In this document: piece after piece, positions 18,601 through 27,836 of the stretch
Layout: every line of letters starts with the position of its first letter
Position numbering within the stretch: position 1 is the first letter of the stretch
Made by a program: the position numbers and the translations under genes
Notes under the pieces: generated by a model
What the model was told of the DNA's origin: nothing
The model's database searches: none
What the model saw: the letters and a program-made list of their open reading frames with translations, nothing else
From: SVTX01 sp051867975
GTDB lineage: Bacteria; Bacillota; Clostridia; Oscillospirales; CAG-272
Length of the DNA: 54,379 bases
NCBI GenBank assembly: GCA_051867975.1
Contig: JBJDZM010000038.1
Coordinates: 1 to 54,379, forward strand
Direction: 5' to 3'

Positions 18601-19383
18601 AAAATCACTTGTGTATTTCGATGCGACCAATTCATCGGATTGCATATCCTCGGAACACTTTATAAAGGTTTTCCATGCGTAATGTACCGTCGATAAAAGC
18701 TCCGCCTTGAGTGCTTTTCCCTCAAGAGTGTCGAAAAAGTCACGGCTTGCGTTATCTTTAAGGCGTTCTGAATGTTTCTTTAATTGCTCAAGACCTATCG
18801 GCGAGGTTATAAGCTTTTTGTATATGTCATAGAAGGTTGGAAGAATATTTGAAAAGTCTCTCGCGCCCGAGATTATTCCCATAAGCTCGGTATAGCGGTT
18901 TTTATAGCCCACGGGTGAAAGCTCGGCTTTTGAATACGGCTCGCATTTCTCAAAGAAGGAGTCAAGTACCTCTCCGAGTATCTTTTCACGAACGGGGGAG
19001 AGTTCCGCATCGTCGGACAAGCGCATTGATGCAGGCAAAGCGAGCCTGTCAAAATTTGCGCGCACAGGCTCGGAGAAAAACGAGTCTATGGTGCTGATAT
19101 GCGCGCTTCCGAGCTTTATGAGCTGTTTTTGAAGGTGGAGATTTTCGGGGTGAGCGGCGATCGCCTCTCCGAGAGCCTTTGAGATTTTGGCTTTCAGCTC
19201 ACCTGCGGCGGCGCGGGTAAACGTAACGATAAGGAGGCGCGAGAGGTCCTGACCGTCTTCGATTATCGCCTTGATTATCCGCTGAGTCAGCGTATAGGTT
19301 TTACCGGAGCCTGCCGCAGCACTGACGAGCAGTGTTCTGTCGCGGACGTCAACGGCGTTCTGTTGTGAAGGTGTAAGTCCCAT
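15613..19383 (-). CDS. addA: AddA, helicase-nuclease subunit (copy 1)
   Basis: 1256 residues, full length. With AddB it forms the DNA double-strand-break resection enzyme of Bacillota (RecBCD equivalent). Motifs: Walker A AAAGSGKT (22-29), FTRAAAGELK, helicase motif II DEYQDVNEIQ, GDIKQSIYGFR, IHQSKGLEF, ALTRARERL, and the C-terminal nuclease LCDYKTD with Asp1195 and Lys1197. An acidic repeat EDCEDDCEDDCEEE sits mid-protein. Ribosome site AAAGGAGG. In this copy addA follows the truncated addB, so both its promoter and its partner are missing; expression is doubtful. Confidence 0.95.
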   Translation of the reverse strand: MGLTPSQQNAVDVRDRTLLVSAAAGSGKTYTLTQRIIKAIIEDGQDLSRLLIVTFTRAAAGELKAKISKALGEAIAAHPENLHLQKQLIKLGSAHISTIDSFFSEPVRANFDRLALPASMRLSDDAELSPVREKILGEVLDSFFEKCEPYSKAELSPVGYKNRYTELMGIISGARDFSNILPTFYDIYKKLITSPIGLEQLKKHSERLKDNASRDFFDTLEGKALKAELLSTVHYAWKTFIKCSEDMQSDELVASKYTSDFLQNAELCHLLLVAIEDGGYDGVKSAFELYKPGRITPIPKDMKSELSEYYKDLRTDLNNKVKNLAKSYLYLSEERLQQLFSVYSDMCALLYDILVCFDEKYSEEKRHRGVCEFADMPKFMLKLLVDDDGKPTEYAKSLSEKFDEVYIDEYQDVNEIQDTIFALIGGSHRFMVGDIKQSIYGFREAEPSIFADYRRKFKLYDKENDTVPKDVDGGSTIFMSENFRCDENVIKFTNSVCSNIFSAFSESIGYTPEDDLKFGKGRPYEDYLSPNVSINIVQTPEDCEDDCEDDCEEEKPYEQDSSEGYSGENAGNLADEAIVAANEIASLLKNGKNADGTPITAGNIAVLVRSNIYIKPLIRALGALNIKYTLSNKGELFETEDMRLLVNLLSVIDNPRDDMPLCHILTSKSDVYKPDFTLEEIIKIRKASDNSRSLYDAMLLCSESEELPELSEKCTSFISTIEKMRLFSGRMSADKLIKSLISSEKYSALTKTDAFTYLYDSACRYVMTTWSSLYSFINYFKDIMEKGEAGAEPDAKVTDAIRIMSIHQSKGLEFNVCLLFGFGKQFNMQNRYPLIFNKEFGPSMKLPPEYSENAIENISMRYEDNPIYKSVDKYNKLKQLEEEARIFYVALTRARERLVITATISKPYAEYLKRLRNTADPMYEIKKSRTYINWILLTLAKGDDAEKICDIKIFDKKKVSLTAPFSRPLANIQSSASVGEDKELAALMNLKENESPESALLANIPSKIAASKISSHMLDDTVFVPIPTGKLFSEDDEYNSEGDTESARQIKARIELMRSSRPDFDSLLEINKKPTAAEIGTACHAFLQFCDYENIEKNGIEDEILRLTESRFISDRTAKIINRLQIKGFFGSELYKYVRQAKNIRREFHFGMFRSASDLTQSEDLKKIVKGRKIYVQGSIDLLLEMPDGSIILCDYKTDRITPEERSDTSLFTQRMRETHAEQLAQYEYAIRKIFSRKPDKIFIYSLALGDSIEIK

Positions 19384-19396
19384 ATTTGTGCCTCCT

Positions 19397-21580
19397 TTAA
19401 TCCTTATTTGCCACGGGGCAGGTGGACTTCAGTGAGCAAAATCCGCATGCAGCCTTTGAGGGAGTGCGCGGCGCTCTGCCCGAGTACATTTCTTTTGCGG
19501 TGGACGATATAGTGTTGCGGAGGACCGTGTCGATATTGAGGATGCCTTCCTCGGAGAGCGCGGCACTGCCGGTCGTAGTACCGTCGACTTTGAATTTTAT
19601 TCCCGCGAGGACCTTCGGGTCCATATCTCTGCTCGCCGCGTGCAAAAGCTCGTCATTGTTGAGCATGAACCCGCTTCTGACGGGGGAGATGTTTCCTCCG
19701 CTCTCCTCTGCTGATAAAAACATAGCGGAGGACGGGAATATTTCTTTATCTCCGCCGAAAAAGCTCTTGTTTTGTTCAAGCGTCGCGGTAAAGAGGTAGG
19801 CAGGGAGCTGGAGGTCTTCTCCGCTCGAAATTTTGTCGACGTTAAATTTGTGAGCGCCTGTCTTGTAATCTACTATTCTTATATATTTTCTGTCCTCGCC
19901 GTCATAGCAGTCGATTCGGTCAATAACGCCGCCGAGGGATACCGACGGAGAATTCTCGCCGTCATCGATTTTTATTTCCATAGGCTTCAGCGCATCGGGA
20001 CGTCTGTCCGATATGGGCTTTTCGTGCGCAACTATACGGAAAAGCGACAGCTTGAACTCATCAAGCACGCTTTTGACCATTATAAGCGACAGGTCGCGCA
20101 GACGGGAAAAGCTATACATCATGGAGGGAGGGAGGGGGCAGTTGATTTTGCTTATGTATTCAGAAAGCAATCTGTCAACAAGCGAAACAAGCTCGCTGTC
20201 CGAAATATCGGCAAGCCTTCCGTCATCAAGCTCAAGAGCCTTCATGACCTTTTCCAGGATGTAATGAATTATCGTTCCCGAATCGGCGTAGCTTACCGTG
20301 CTGACCTTCTGCTCACGCAGACCGATGACGTATTCGCACCAGAATTTGTACGGACATTCGGCAAACGCGGAAATTCGCGATTTTGAGAGGTGCAGTTTGT
20401 CGCCGAACAACATTCTGACGTAGAATGGGTCTATTTGCACCGCGTCGCCGCCGTCGTTTGTTTCAAGCGACGGCGAGGTTACGTCTTCGCATTTTTCATC
20501 TCCGTTCTCATCTGTGAGACTTTCCGCAAGCCTTCGCACCGGCATGAGGTCAAAGTCTTTTTCTTTGATATACGGAAACAGAAATTTGACTCGATTCCAA
20601 GCGGAGGAAGGGTTGAGCGCTCTGCCGCCGATGCTTGAGCGGCAGGTGCAGAGTATCAACCTCTCGGACGGTCTTGTCATGGCGCGATAGACGTGGAAAA
20701 GCTCGTCCGACGTGATACTGTCTTCTCTTGAAGTAAGGGATAGTCCAAGCTCGTCCATGGTCTTCTTGTCGTTTTCGCTGAGTATTCCCGAGTCTGAGTA
20801 ATTGGCGGGAAATTCGCCCTCGCAAAGACCTACGAGTATTGCGGTCTTTATGTTTTCGACACGCAGAGTCGACGCCGAGCCTACGGTGACGTAGTCGCTC
20901 ATAGCAGGGACCGAGCCTATGTCGGTGTTGCGCAACATTATCTCAAGTGCCGAGGCAAGCTCTTCGGGGGTCATTTCGGTGTCGCAGAGTACCGTCGAGA
21001 TGTCGGTCAGCGTTGAAATGATGTAATCATAGAGCCTGAGCGTCTCGCCTGCACCCTTCACATCACCCGAAAGCAGGGCGTTTTCGGCATAGAGCGACAG
21101 ATTTTCGGAAAGAGAGATGCTTGTGAGGTAGGAGTGCAGGGCGCGGCAATTTTCAAGCGTGTTTCCTCGGTTTAGAGAAAAGGCGGTTTTAAGTTCAACA
21201 AGCGGGGGAATGAGCGCCGAGCGCACTCTGTTTGCCGAGTCAAGTATGACCTTTCCCCGCTCGCTCATCTCGGCGGTGTAGCCGTCGGGATTCATGCTCC
21301 ATGCGGTCTCGGTAAAGAGTTTTCCGCTTATATTCCATGTGTGAACGTAGTCCTCAAAGAGGTCGGCGTCGCACGGGTCGATTCCGAGAAGTCCGGTTTT
21401 CAAGAGAGTCATGACGTCCGACGCGCTGAAATTGTGCGCTACGCAACGGAGCGCGGACAGAATGAGCCTTGCGGGCGCGGTGGTTGAGAGGTCGGTTCTC
21501 TCCGAGAAGAAATAGGGAATACCGAGCTGTTCAAATACCGCGTCGATAATGCCTTTTCGCGATTCGGGGTCTCGGCAAAT
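19397..21580 (-). pseudogene. addB: addB fragment lacking its N-terminal third (copy 1)
   Basis: The last 728 codons of AddB, identical to the C-terminal part of the intact gene at 33140-36343. It breaks at base 21580, exactly at a codon boundary, where antisense glgP sequence begins. On the - strand a TGA lies at 21599-21601, six codons before the junction. The first ATG in the open frame is at 21412, so at most 671 residues could be made. Lost: Walker A and about the first 339 residues. Kept: the C-terminal nuclease (VDYKTGA) and the Fe-S cysteines. No promoter faces it. Confidence 0.92.
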
Positions 21581-21957
21581 ATATGTATATCTTCGGTCTC
21601 ACCGCCGAAGAGGTTGAGCAGACCTGGTTGCGCGGATACCGTTCAGCCGAGTTCTACTCCAACAACGAGAGACTTAAGAGGATCGTCAACTTCTTGGCTA
21701 TCGGATTTGCAGGCGAGTCGTTTGCGGATATTGCAACCTACCTTCTCACAGGTCACGGAGTTGCAGACCCATATATGTGCCTTGCGGACTTTGAGTCATA
21801 CAGACTTGCTCGTGAGGATATGCTCACCGCATATTCAGACAGAGAAAAGTGGACGCGCATGTCGCTTCTCAACACAAGCGCGGCAGGCTTCTTTGCGGCT
21901 GACCGCTCCATTAAGGAGTATGCCGACAAGTTCTGGAATCTTAAGCCGGTACACTGA
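21581..21957 (+). pseudogene. glgP: glgP 3' fragment at the duplication junction
   Basis: The last 124 codons of glgP plus stop, in frame from an internal ATG at 21583 (Met685 of the full enzyme). It lacks the PLP Lys and nearly the whole enzyme. It is preceded by antisense addB, with no ribosome site. It is the left scrap of copy 2. Confidence 0.93.
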
Positions 21958-21971
21958 TAAAACGGCATAAT

Positions 21972-22024
21972 GGGGACGATGACCTCGTCCCCCGCTTGAT
22001 TTTAATTTCGGGAGATCTTCCCGA
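21972..22024 (+). terminator. Two hairpins before the amylase (copy 2)
   Basis: Same pair of hairpins as at 8229-8281. In this copy they are the only signals between the junction and the amylase gene; no new promoter was recognised. Confidence 0.4.
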
Positions 22025-22044
22025 TTATCAAAAAGGATAAACAG

Positions 22045-23985
22045 ATGCTTCCCAAACTTTTTAAACAAATTGACGGGACGTGCGAAGTGAAGATAAAAAA
22101 GTACGTCTCGGGTAAGGATATAAGTGACCTCGGCGCAGTCTCCTTCGGCGACAGAATTGATTTTACGCTGAGTGTGCCTCGCAGACTCGGTGCGCTCGGC
22201 GTTGTTTGCAGAATAGCAAAAGACGGCTGTCCTTACAAAGATATAGAGCTTTTAAGAGAAAAGATCGACGAAACAGACGATCGCTTTTCCTTTTCGCTTG
22301 ATACAAGAGAACTATGCCCTGACGAGGGCTGCGGACTCTTCTTTTACGAGTTTCTCTTCCTTCGCGGAGCGCAGACCTTGTTTACGGATACATATAACAA
22401 CAAGGATTTTGTGCTTTGTGAGTCGTCCCGCTCAAAATTCCGCCTTGTAGTGAGTAAAGAGGACTATAAGACTCCCGAAAGGTTCGGGTGCGGTGTAATG
22501 TATCAGATATTTACCGACCGCTTCTTCCGTGGCGAGAGTCAAAAGGCGAAAAACATACCGGTGCGAGAGGATGCAAGGATATGCGACGATTGGGACCGAG
22601 GTATCCCCGAATATCCGCCGTATCCGGGTGCCCCGCTTAAAAATAACACTTTTTTCGGCGGAAACCTGTGGGGAGTTGCGGAAAAACTCGATTATCTCGC
22701 CTCTCTCGGCGTGACATATATTTATTTGTGTCCGATATTTGAGGCGTATTCAAATCACAAATATGATACGGGCGATTATTCGAAGGTCGACGAGATGTTT
22801 GGCGGCGACGAGGCGTTTGACAATCTTGTAAAAAAGGCTTCGGAAAAGGGAATAGGAATTATTCTTGACGGAGTCTTCAACCACACGGGCGACGACAGCA
22901 TTTACTTCAATAAGTATAAGCGGTACGGCGACGGCGGCGCGTATAACGACCCAAATTCGCCCTATGCCGATTGGTACCGATTCCGCTCATATCCCGATGA
23001 ATATGATTCATGGTGGGGAATCGGTATCCTGCCGAAGCTCAACCATAAAAATGAAAATTGCAGAAGGTTCTTTACGGGAGAAGGCGGCATAATCGAAAAA
23101 TACATTCGTCGCGGAATATCGGGCTGGCGGCTCGACGTTGCAGACGAGCTTTCCGATGAGTTTTTGTGCGAGCTGCGTCAAAGTGCAAAAAGCGCAAGCG
23201 GCGGAGAAGCGGTGATTATCGGAGAGGTCTGGGAGAATGCGGCACTTAAAGTTGCTTACGGACAGCGAAGAAAATATTTTCTCGGAGACCAGCTTGACAG
23301 CGTTATGAATTACCCCTTGAAAAATGCCATTGTGTCATTTTGCCTATGGGGTGACGGCGAGATGCTCTATAACACCTTGACCGAGATATACGCATCGTAT
23401 CCGAGATGCGTTTCGGATAAGCTGATGAACCTGCTCGGAACGCACGACACCGAGAGAATTATGACGGTTCTCGGGCGTGAGGATGACAATTCAGGCGAGC
23501 CTAACAGTACGCTGGCGCGATTAAGACTTTCCGAGAAAGAGCGACAGGTCGGAATCAGACGGCTTAAGGTCGCGGCGGCGCTTCAATATACCGCATACGG
23601 AATACCGTCGGTGTATTACGGTGATGAGGTCGGACTTGAGGGCTACGGAGATCCGTTTTGCCGCATGCCGTTCCCTTGGAATGATATTGAGGGAACATAC
23701 AGGGAGGATATTCTCGGGTATTACAGGATGCTCGGAAAGTTAAGACATGATGAAGAGGCATTTTCGGGCGGTGATTTCCATATCCTCGGTCACAGTAAAA
23801 ACGCGATTGCGTATATCAGAGAAAAAAATGACAGCAGGATTGTTGTCATAGCGAATATGGGTGAGAGCTTTACTCTCGAGCTTCCCGACGGCGTAAGGTA
23901 CAGAGATATTGAGAGCGGAGAAGAGGTTTTCGGAAATATCGGCGTCGACGCTAACCGCGCCATATTGCTCAAAGAGCTAACTTGA
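22045..23985 (+). CDS. GH13 alpha-amylase / neopullulanase-like enzyme (copy 2)
   Basis: Identical in protein sequence to the gene at 8302-10242, with the same four catalytic motifs. The difference is context: upstream there is only the 124-codon glgP scrap and then antisense addB, so the transcript that would normally enter from glgP is cut off. Transcription of this copy, if any, must come from an unrecognised promoter. Confidence 0.92.
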   Translation: MLPKLFKQIDGTCEVKIKKYVSGKDISDLGAVSFGDRIDFTLSVPRRLGALGVVCRIAKDGCPYKDIELLREKIDETDDRFSFSLDTRELCPDEGCGLFFYEFLFLRGAQTLFTDTYNNKDFVLCESSRSKFRLVVSKEDYKTPERFGCGVMYQIFTDRFFRGESQKAKNIPVREDARICDDWDRGIPEYPPYPGAPLKNNTFFGGNLWGVAEKLDYLASLGVTYIYLCPIFEAYSNHKYDTGDYSKVDEMFGGDEAFDNLVKKASEKGIGIILDGVFNHTGDDSIYFNKYKRYGDGGAYNDPNSPYADWYRFRSYPDEYDSWWGIGILPKLNHKNENCRRFFTGEGGIIEKYIRRGISGWRLDVADELSDEFLCELRQSAKSASGGEAVIIGEVWENAALKVAYGQRRKYFLGDQLDSVMNYPLKNAIVSFCLWGDGEMLYNTLTEIYASYPRCVSDKLMNLLGTHDTERIMTVLGREDDNSGEPNSTLARLRLSEKERQVGIRRLKVAAALQYTAYGIPSVYYGDEVGLEGYGDPFCRMPFPWNDIEGTYREDILGYYRMLGKLRHDEEAFSGGDFHILGHSKNAIAYIREKNDSRIVVIANMGESFTLELPDGVRYRDIESGEEVFGNIGVDANRAILLKELT

Positions 23986-23998
23986 CAGGGAGAAGGCT

Positions 23999-25225
23999 AT
24001 GAAATATGTAAATTCTCTCAAATATATGAACGGCTTTGAGACGGCGACGGAAAAAAATGATATCTCGTTAAGACGGGTGAGTGAACTTTGCTCAAGGCTC
24101 GGAAGAGTCAATATAGGTACTAACAGTATCTTTATCCCGTCAGGCACGGCAGGGCATGCAACGGCAGTAATGCTTGAATCCGTCATTAAGCATGCCGGAT
24201 ACAGGGTGGGACGGATATCGTCCGAGTACGCTTTGGATTCACGAAAAATCGTAAGCCTCGACGGCGAATATGCGCCTATCGAGGAATATAACCGCGCGGT
24301 GGCGGAGATTAAATCCGTAGTCATTAATAATCCCGACGGGGAATATCTCAGAGAAGAGGTCACTTTTGCGCTGGCGCTCCTTCTTTGCAAGATGCATGCC
24401 GCCGAATATGTCATTATCGAGGCACCTATATCGGGTGATTGCGGATTTGCATCCCTTTGCGCGCCGTATGATTTGGTTATCGCGCCCACTGTGTATGACG
24501 GCGACTCTTCGGTGGTGGCGGTATGCGACGCGATAAGGCGCGGCGTGCGTGAGGTCGTAAGCGGAAATCAGAAAAAAGCGATATACGATATGATATCAAG
24601 CGCGTGTGTGGCAAACGGAGCAAGACTGACTCTCACCTCAAAAACAAGCTTTAAGACAGAAAAATGTTCAAGCATAGCTATCTCATTTTCTTACGGAGAC
24701 CGCAGCGGCTACACGCTGAAAAGCCCGTCACTGATACAGAGGGAGTGCGCAATGCTTGTCATTGAGTCCGCGCTGGCAATAAGGCGTGACGGGGTAAAAA
24801 TGCCTTGGGCGAGCATTACCTCGGGGCTTAGTTCGGCGGCGAACACGGGCTGCTTTGAGACACTGTCGGTCTCTCCTCTGCTCATGCTTGATACGGCGTG
24901 TACGGAAAATGAAATAAAACAGCTTCTACTGACACTTGACGAGGTGTTCGGAGTCGGGCAGGTGAGGGATATTGCACTTTGTTTTCAGTCGGGAAATGAA
25001 CATCTCGCCGAGTTTTTCAGTGAAATTGGAGTGTCTTCTCTTATTGTTGTCGGCGAGATGAAAAATTCCGGTGACAGCACGGGGAAAGTTGCCTGCAAGA
25101 ACTGCAAGGAAGCGGCAAAAACCGTTGTAGGAACAATGAAAAACGATATTGACACGGTCTGTCTGGGTTCGCTGAGGTTTGAAAGCGAGCTTCGGGAAGA
25201 GATTGTCAAAGTGATAAACTATTAG
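23999..25225 (+). CDS. FolC/Mur-ligase-like protein with degenerate active site (copy 2)
   Basis: Identical protein to 10256-11482: GTAGHATA in place of the ATP loop, DTACT in place of DGAHN. It follows the amylase after 13 bases. Function unknown. Confidence 0.7.
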   Translation: MKYVNSLKYMNGFETATEKNDISLRRVSELCSRLGRVNIGTNSIFIPSGTAGHATAVMLESVIKHAGYRVGRISSEYALDSRKIVSLDGEYAPIEEYNRAVAEIKSVVINNPDGEYLREEVTFALALLLCKMHAAEYVIIEAPISGDCGFASLCAPYDLVIAPTVYDGDSSVVAVCDAIRRGVREVVSGNQKKAIYDMISSACVANGARLTLTSKTSFKTEKCSSIAISFSYGDRSGYTLKSPSLIQRECAMLVIESALAIRRDGVKMPWASITSGLSSAANTGCFETLSVSPLLMLDTACTENEIKQLLLTLDEVFGVGQVRDIALCFQSGNEHLAEFFSEIGVSSLIVVGEMKNSGDSTGKVACKNCKEAAKTVVGTMKNDIDTVCLGSLRFESELREEIVKVINY

Positions 25226-25301
25226 ATTAAAATGTCTTACATAAAGACCTTTTAAAATAAATGTGCAAAGCGCACTATAATCATGAAAGTGAGGAAAAAA
25301 C

Positions 25302-26069
25302 ATGAAAATCACAAAAATTGCGGCATTATTTTTAGGACTTATGATGCTTTTATCGCTATTTACCGCGTGCGATATGGATGACCCCAAGGCAATGCAGGCG
25401 AATGCCGCGCTGAAGCTTTTAGAGGCTCCGTATATCATGACCATGAAGATGGACTACTCATGCGATGATGCGGAAATAAACGAGGTGCTTCAAGAAATCT
25501 CAGGCTCGGAGATATCCATGAACGTCGACGGCAAAAACTTTATTTTGACAATGACTACACTCGGACAAAACGTCGAGTACGTGTTCGCAGACAATGTTCT
25601 CTACATGGAAGTCATGGGAATGAAGTTTAAGAGCGAGGTCAGCGAGGAGGATATCGATGAGATGCTTGACATCGGTGTGTCAAATATTGACGATTTGAGC
25701 GTTGATGCGTTTTCATCCGTTAAGACAGACAAACGCGCAGACGGCAGTGTTGAGATTAGCTGCAAGGGCTTTACAAGTGAGGCGAACGAGATGATCTCAT
25801 CTCTGCTTGAGTCATTGGAGGCAATCGGAGACACGACGAAGGTCGAAATTGACAAGGACAACTTTGAGTATGTCGTTGTCATCGGAAAAGACGGAAGCTA
25901 TGAGTCGATATCGATGTCTTTGATTATCAATATCGATGTTGACGGCGATAAACTTGCGGTAAAGTATGATGCAAACATGAAGTTCAACTATGAGGATGCC
26001 GTAAAGGTGAATGCGCCTGCTGACGCAGATGATTATTTTGATGCGGGAGACTTCGGCGGACTCGGTTGA
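25302..26069 (+). CDS. Putative lipoprotein, unknown function (copy 2)
   Basis: Identical protein to 11559-12326, with lipobox FTAC. The TATAAT just upstream (25276-25281) is also duplicated, so this copy could be expressed on its own. Confidence 0.7.
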   Translation: MKITKIAALFLGLMMLLSLFTACDMDDPKAMQANAALKLLEAPYIMTMKMDYSCDDAEINEVLQEISGSEISMNVDGKNFILTMTTLGQNVEYVFADNVLYMEVMGMKFKSEVSEEDIDEMLDIGVSNIDDLSVDAFSSVKTDKRADGSVEISCKGFTSEANEMISSLLESLEAIGDTTKVEIDKDNFEYVVVIGKDGSYESISMSLIINIDVDGDKLAVKYDANMKFNYEDAVKVNAPADADDYFDAGDFGGLG

Positions 26070-26195
26070 AGAGAGAGGCAGTATAAAAAGCGCAGTACCA
26101 AGATTTGAAGCGTGAGGTCTTCCGCTTCACGCGCAGAAATCATAATATATAAATAAAATGAACATTGCGGCATCGAACCGCAAAGAAAAAACGCC

Positions 26196-26240
26196 GGGGT
26201 GTCTCAAATGCAAAATGCATTTGAGACACCCCCATTTTTT
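26196..26240 (+). terminator. Strong intrinsic terminator (copy 2)
   Basis: Copy of the 17-base-stem terminator at 12453-12497, between the lipoprotein and enolase. Confidence 0.92.
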
Positions 26241-26301
26241 CGCATATAACCGGCTCATTCAGTAAATAATAGATTTACAAAAAGGAAAGGCTGGAAGTAA
26301 T

Positions 26302-27627
26302 ATGATAAAACCTCAAATAATAAAATGCAGCGGCCGCGAGATACTCGACTCGCGCGGAAATCCCACCGTTGAGGCGACGGTAATACTGTCGGACGGCTCA
26401 ATAGGAGTTGCAAGCGTTCCTTCGGGTGCATCGACGGGAATTTACGAAGCGGTTGAGAAAAGAGACGGCGACAGCGAAAGATACGGAGGGCGCGGAGTAC
26501 TCGGCGCGGTCGGAAATATATGCAAGTATATATCCCCCGAGATAGTGGGATGCTATGCGGCAGAGCAGTCGGCACTCGACAGACTTTTATGTGAGCTTGA
26601 CGGCACCGAAAACAAATCGAAACTCGGCGCAAACGCAACTTTAGCGGTGTCACTCGCAAACGCCCGTGCATGCGCGGCATCATACCGCATGCCGCTTTAC
26701 AGGTGGCTTGGCGGCTCAAGAGCGGTAAGACTGCCGATACCGATGATGAATATTTTGAACGGCGGAGCGCATGCCTCAAATAACGTTGAGATACAGGAGT
26801 TTATGATAGTGCCGATAGGAGCGTCCTCGTTTGCGGATGCGTTGCGAATGGGAAGCGAGATATATCACACGCTCGGTGATATTCTCAAGAGCAGAGGGCT
26901 TAGTGTAAGCGTTGGCGACGAAGGCGGTTATGCACCGAATCTTGAATCGGATGCTATGGCGGTCGAATATATTATTGAAGCGATAGAGAAGAGCGGGTAT
27001 AGTACCGACGAGGTGAAGATTGCGCTCGACGTTGCATCAAGTGAGTGGTTCATAGAGCAAAGCGGAGTTTATGAAATGCCCAAAAGACGTATAAAACAGA
27101 GCAGAGAAGAGTTGATGACGTATTATTCCGATTTGCTCGCAAAATATCCGATTGTATCGATTGAGGACCCGCTTGATCAGAGGGACTTTCAAGGATGGGC
27201 AGAGTTGACGCGAAATCAAGGTGAGAGATGTATGCTCGTAGGCGACGACCTATTCGTCACAAATCCAAAGCGTTTCATGCAGGGCATATCCGAGGGAGCG
27301 GCAAACGCGATCCTCGTTAAGCCCAATCAGATAGGAACGCTCAGCGAGGTGATGGAGGTCACCGACATTGCCGCCACGGCAGGATATTCTTATATTTTAT
27401 CCCACCGTTCCGGAGAGACCGAGGACACGTCGATTGCGGATATTGCGGTTGCAACGGGTGCGGCTTTTATCAAGTCCGGCGCACCTGCGCGAAGCGACAG
27501 GGTGGCAAAATACAACAGACTTCTCCGAATTGAGGCTTCTCTCGGAAACAGCGCGCGCTACGGACTGAATAATGAGAATATACGTCCGAGCGCAGCAACG
27601 CATTGCGGAGAGCAGAATCTTTCGTGA
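26302..27627 (+). CDS. eno: Enolase (copy 2)
   Basis: Identical protein to 12559-13884, with all catalytic motifs. It has its complete upstream region after the terminator, so unlike the amylase it keeps whatever local signals it uses. If the duplication is real, enolase dosage is doubled. Confidence 0.95.
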   Translation: MIKPQIIKCSGREILDSRGNPTVEATVILSDGSIGVASVPSGASTGIYEAVEKRDGDSERYGGRGVLGAVGNICKYISPEIVGCYAAEQSALDRLLCELDGTENKSKLGANATLAVSLANARACAASYRMPLYRWLGGSRAVRLPIPMMNILNGGAHASNNVEIQEFMIVPIGASSFADALRMGSEIYHTLGDILKSRGLSVSVGDEGGYAPNLESDAMAVEYIIEAIEKSGYSTDEVKIALDVASSEWFIEQSGVYEMPKRRIKQSREELMTYYSDLLAKYPIVSIEDPLDQRDFQGWAELTRNQGERCMLVGDDLFVTNPKRFMQGISEGAANAILVKPNQIGTLSEVMEVTDIAATAGYSYILSHRSGETEDTSIADIAVATGAAFIKSGAPARSDRVAKYNRLLRIEASLGNSARYGLNNENIRPSAATHCGEQNLS

Positions 27628-27640
27628 AAAGAAAAATCAA

Positions 27641-27680
27641 AGCGAAAAGGCATGTCTTGCGGCATGCTTTTTCGGCTTTT
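27641..27680 (+). terminator. Terminator after enolase (copy 2)
   Basis: Copy of the stem-loop at 13898-13937. Confidence 0.7.
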
Positions 27681-27720
27681 GTATATATTTTATAAAAATT
27701 CTTTTTCTTGATAACAACTA

Positions 27721-27749
27721 TTGACAAGGATACTGTTTTTTGATATAAT
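27721..27749 (+). promoter_or_regulatory. Sigma-A promoter of the solute-binding protein gene (copy 2)
   Basis: TTGACA-17-TATAAT, copy of 13978-14006. This copy should be fully expressed because the promoter lies inside the repeat. Confidence 0.88.
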
Positions 27750-27836
27750 AAAACAAATAATTATACTTGGGCAGTTTGCGTGCATATGTGTTTCTGCTTC
27801 GTACCGCTTGAGGTATATGTTGTAAGGAGGAGAAAA

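Larger units (their letters stand above)
7838..21580. repeat. Tandem duplication, copy 1 (13,743 bp)
   Basis: Bases 7838-21580 recur at 21581-35323 with a constant offset of 13,743. All paired reading frames have identical translations, including non-coding shadow frames, so the copies are essentially or wholly identical. The left edge is inside glgP, the right edge inside addB. Neither edge carries an insertion-sequence end, tRNA or visible direct repeat. Confidence 0.95.
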
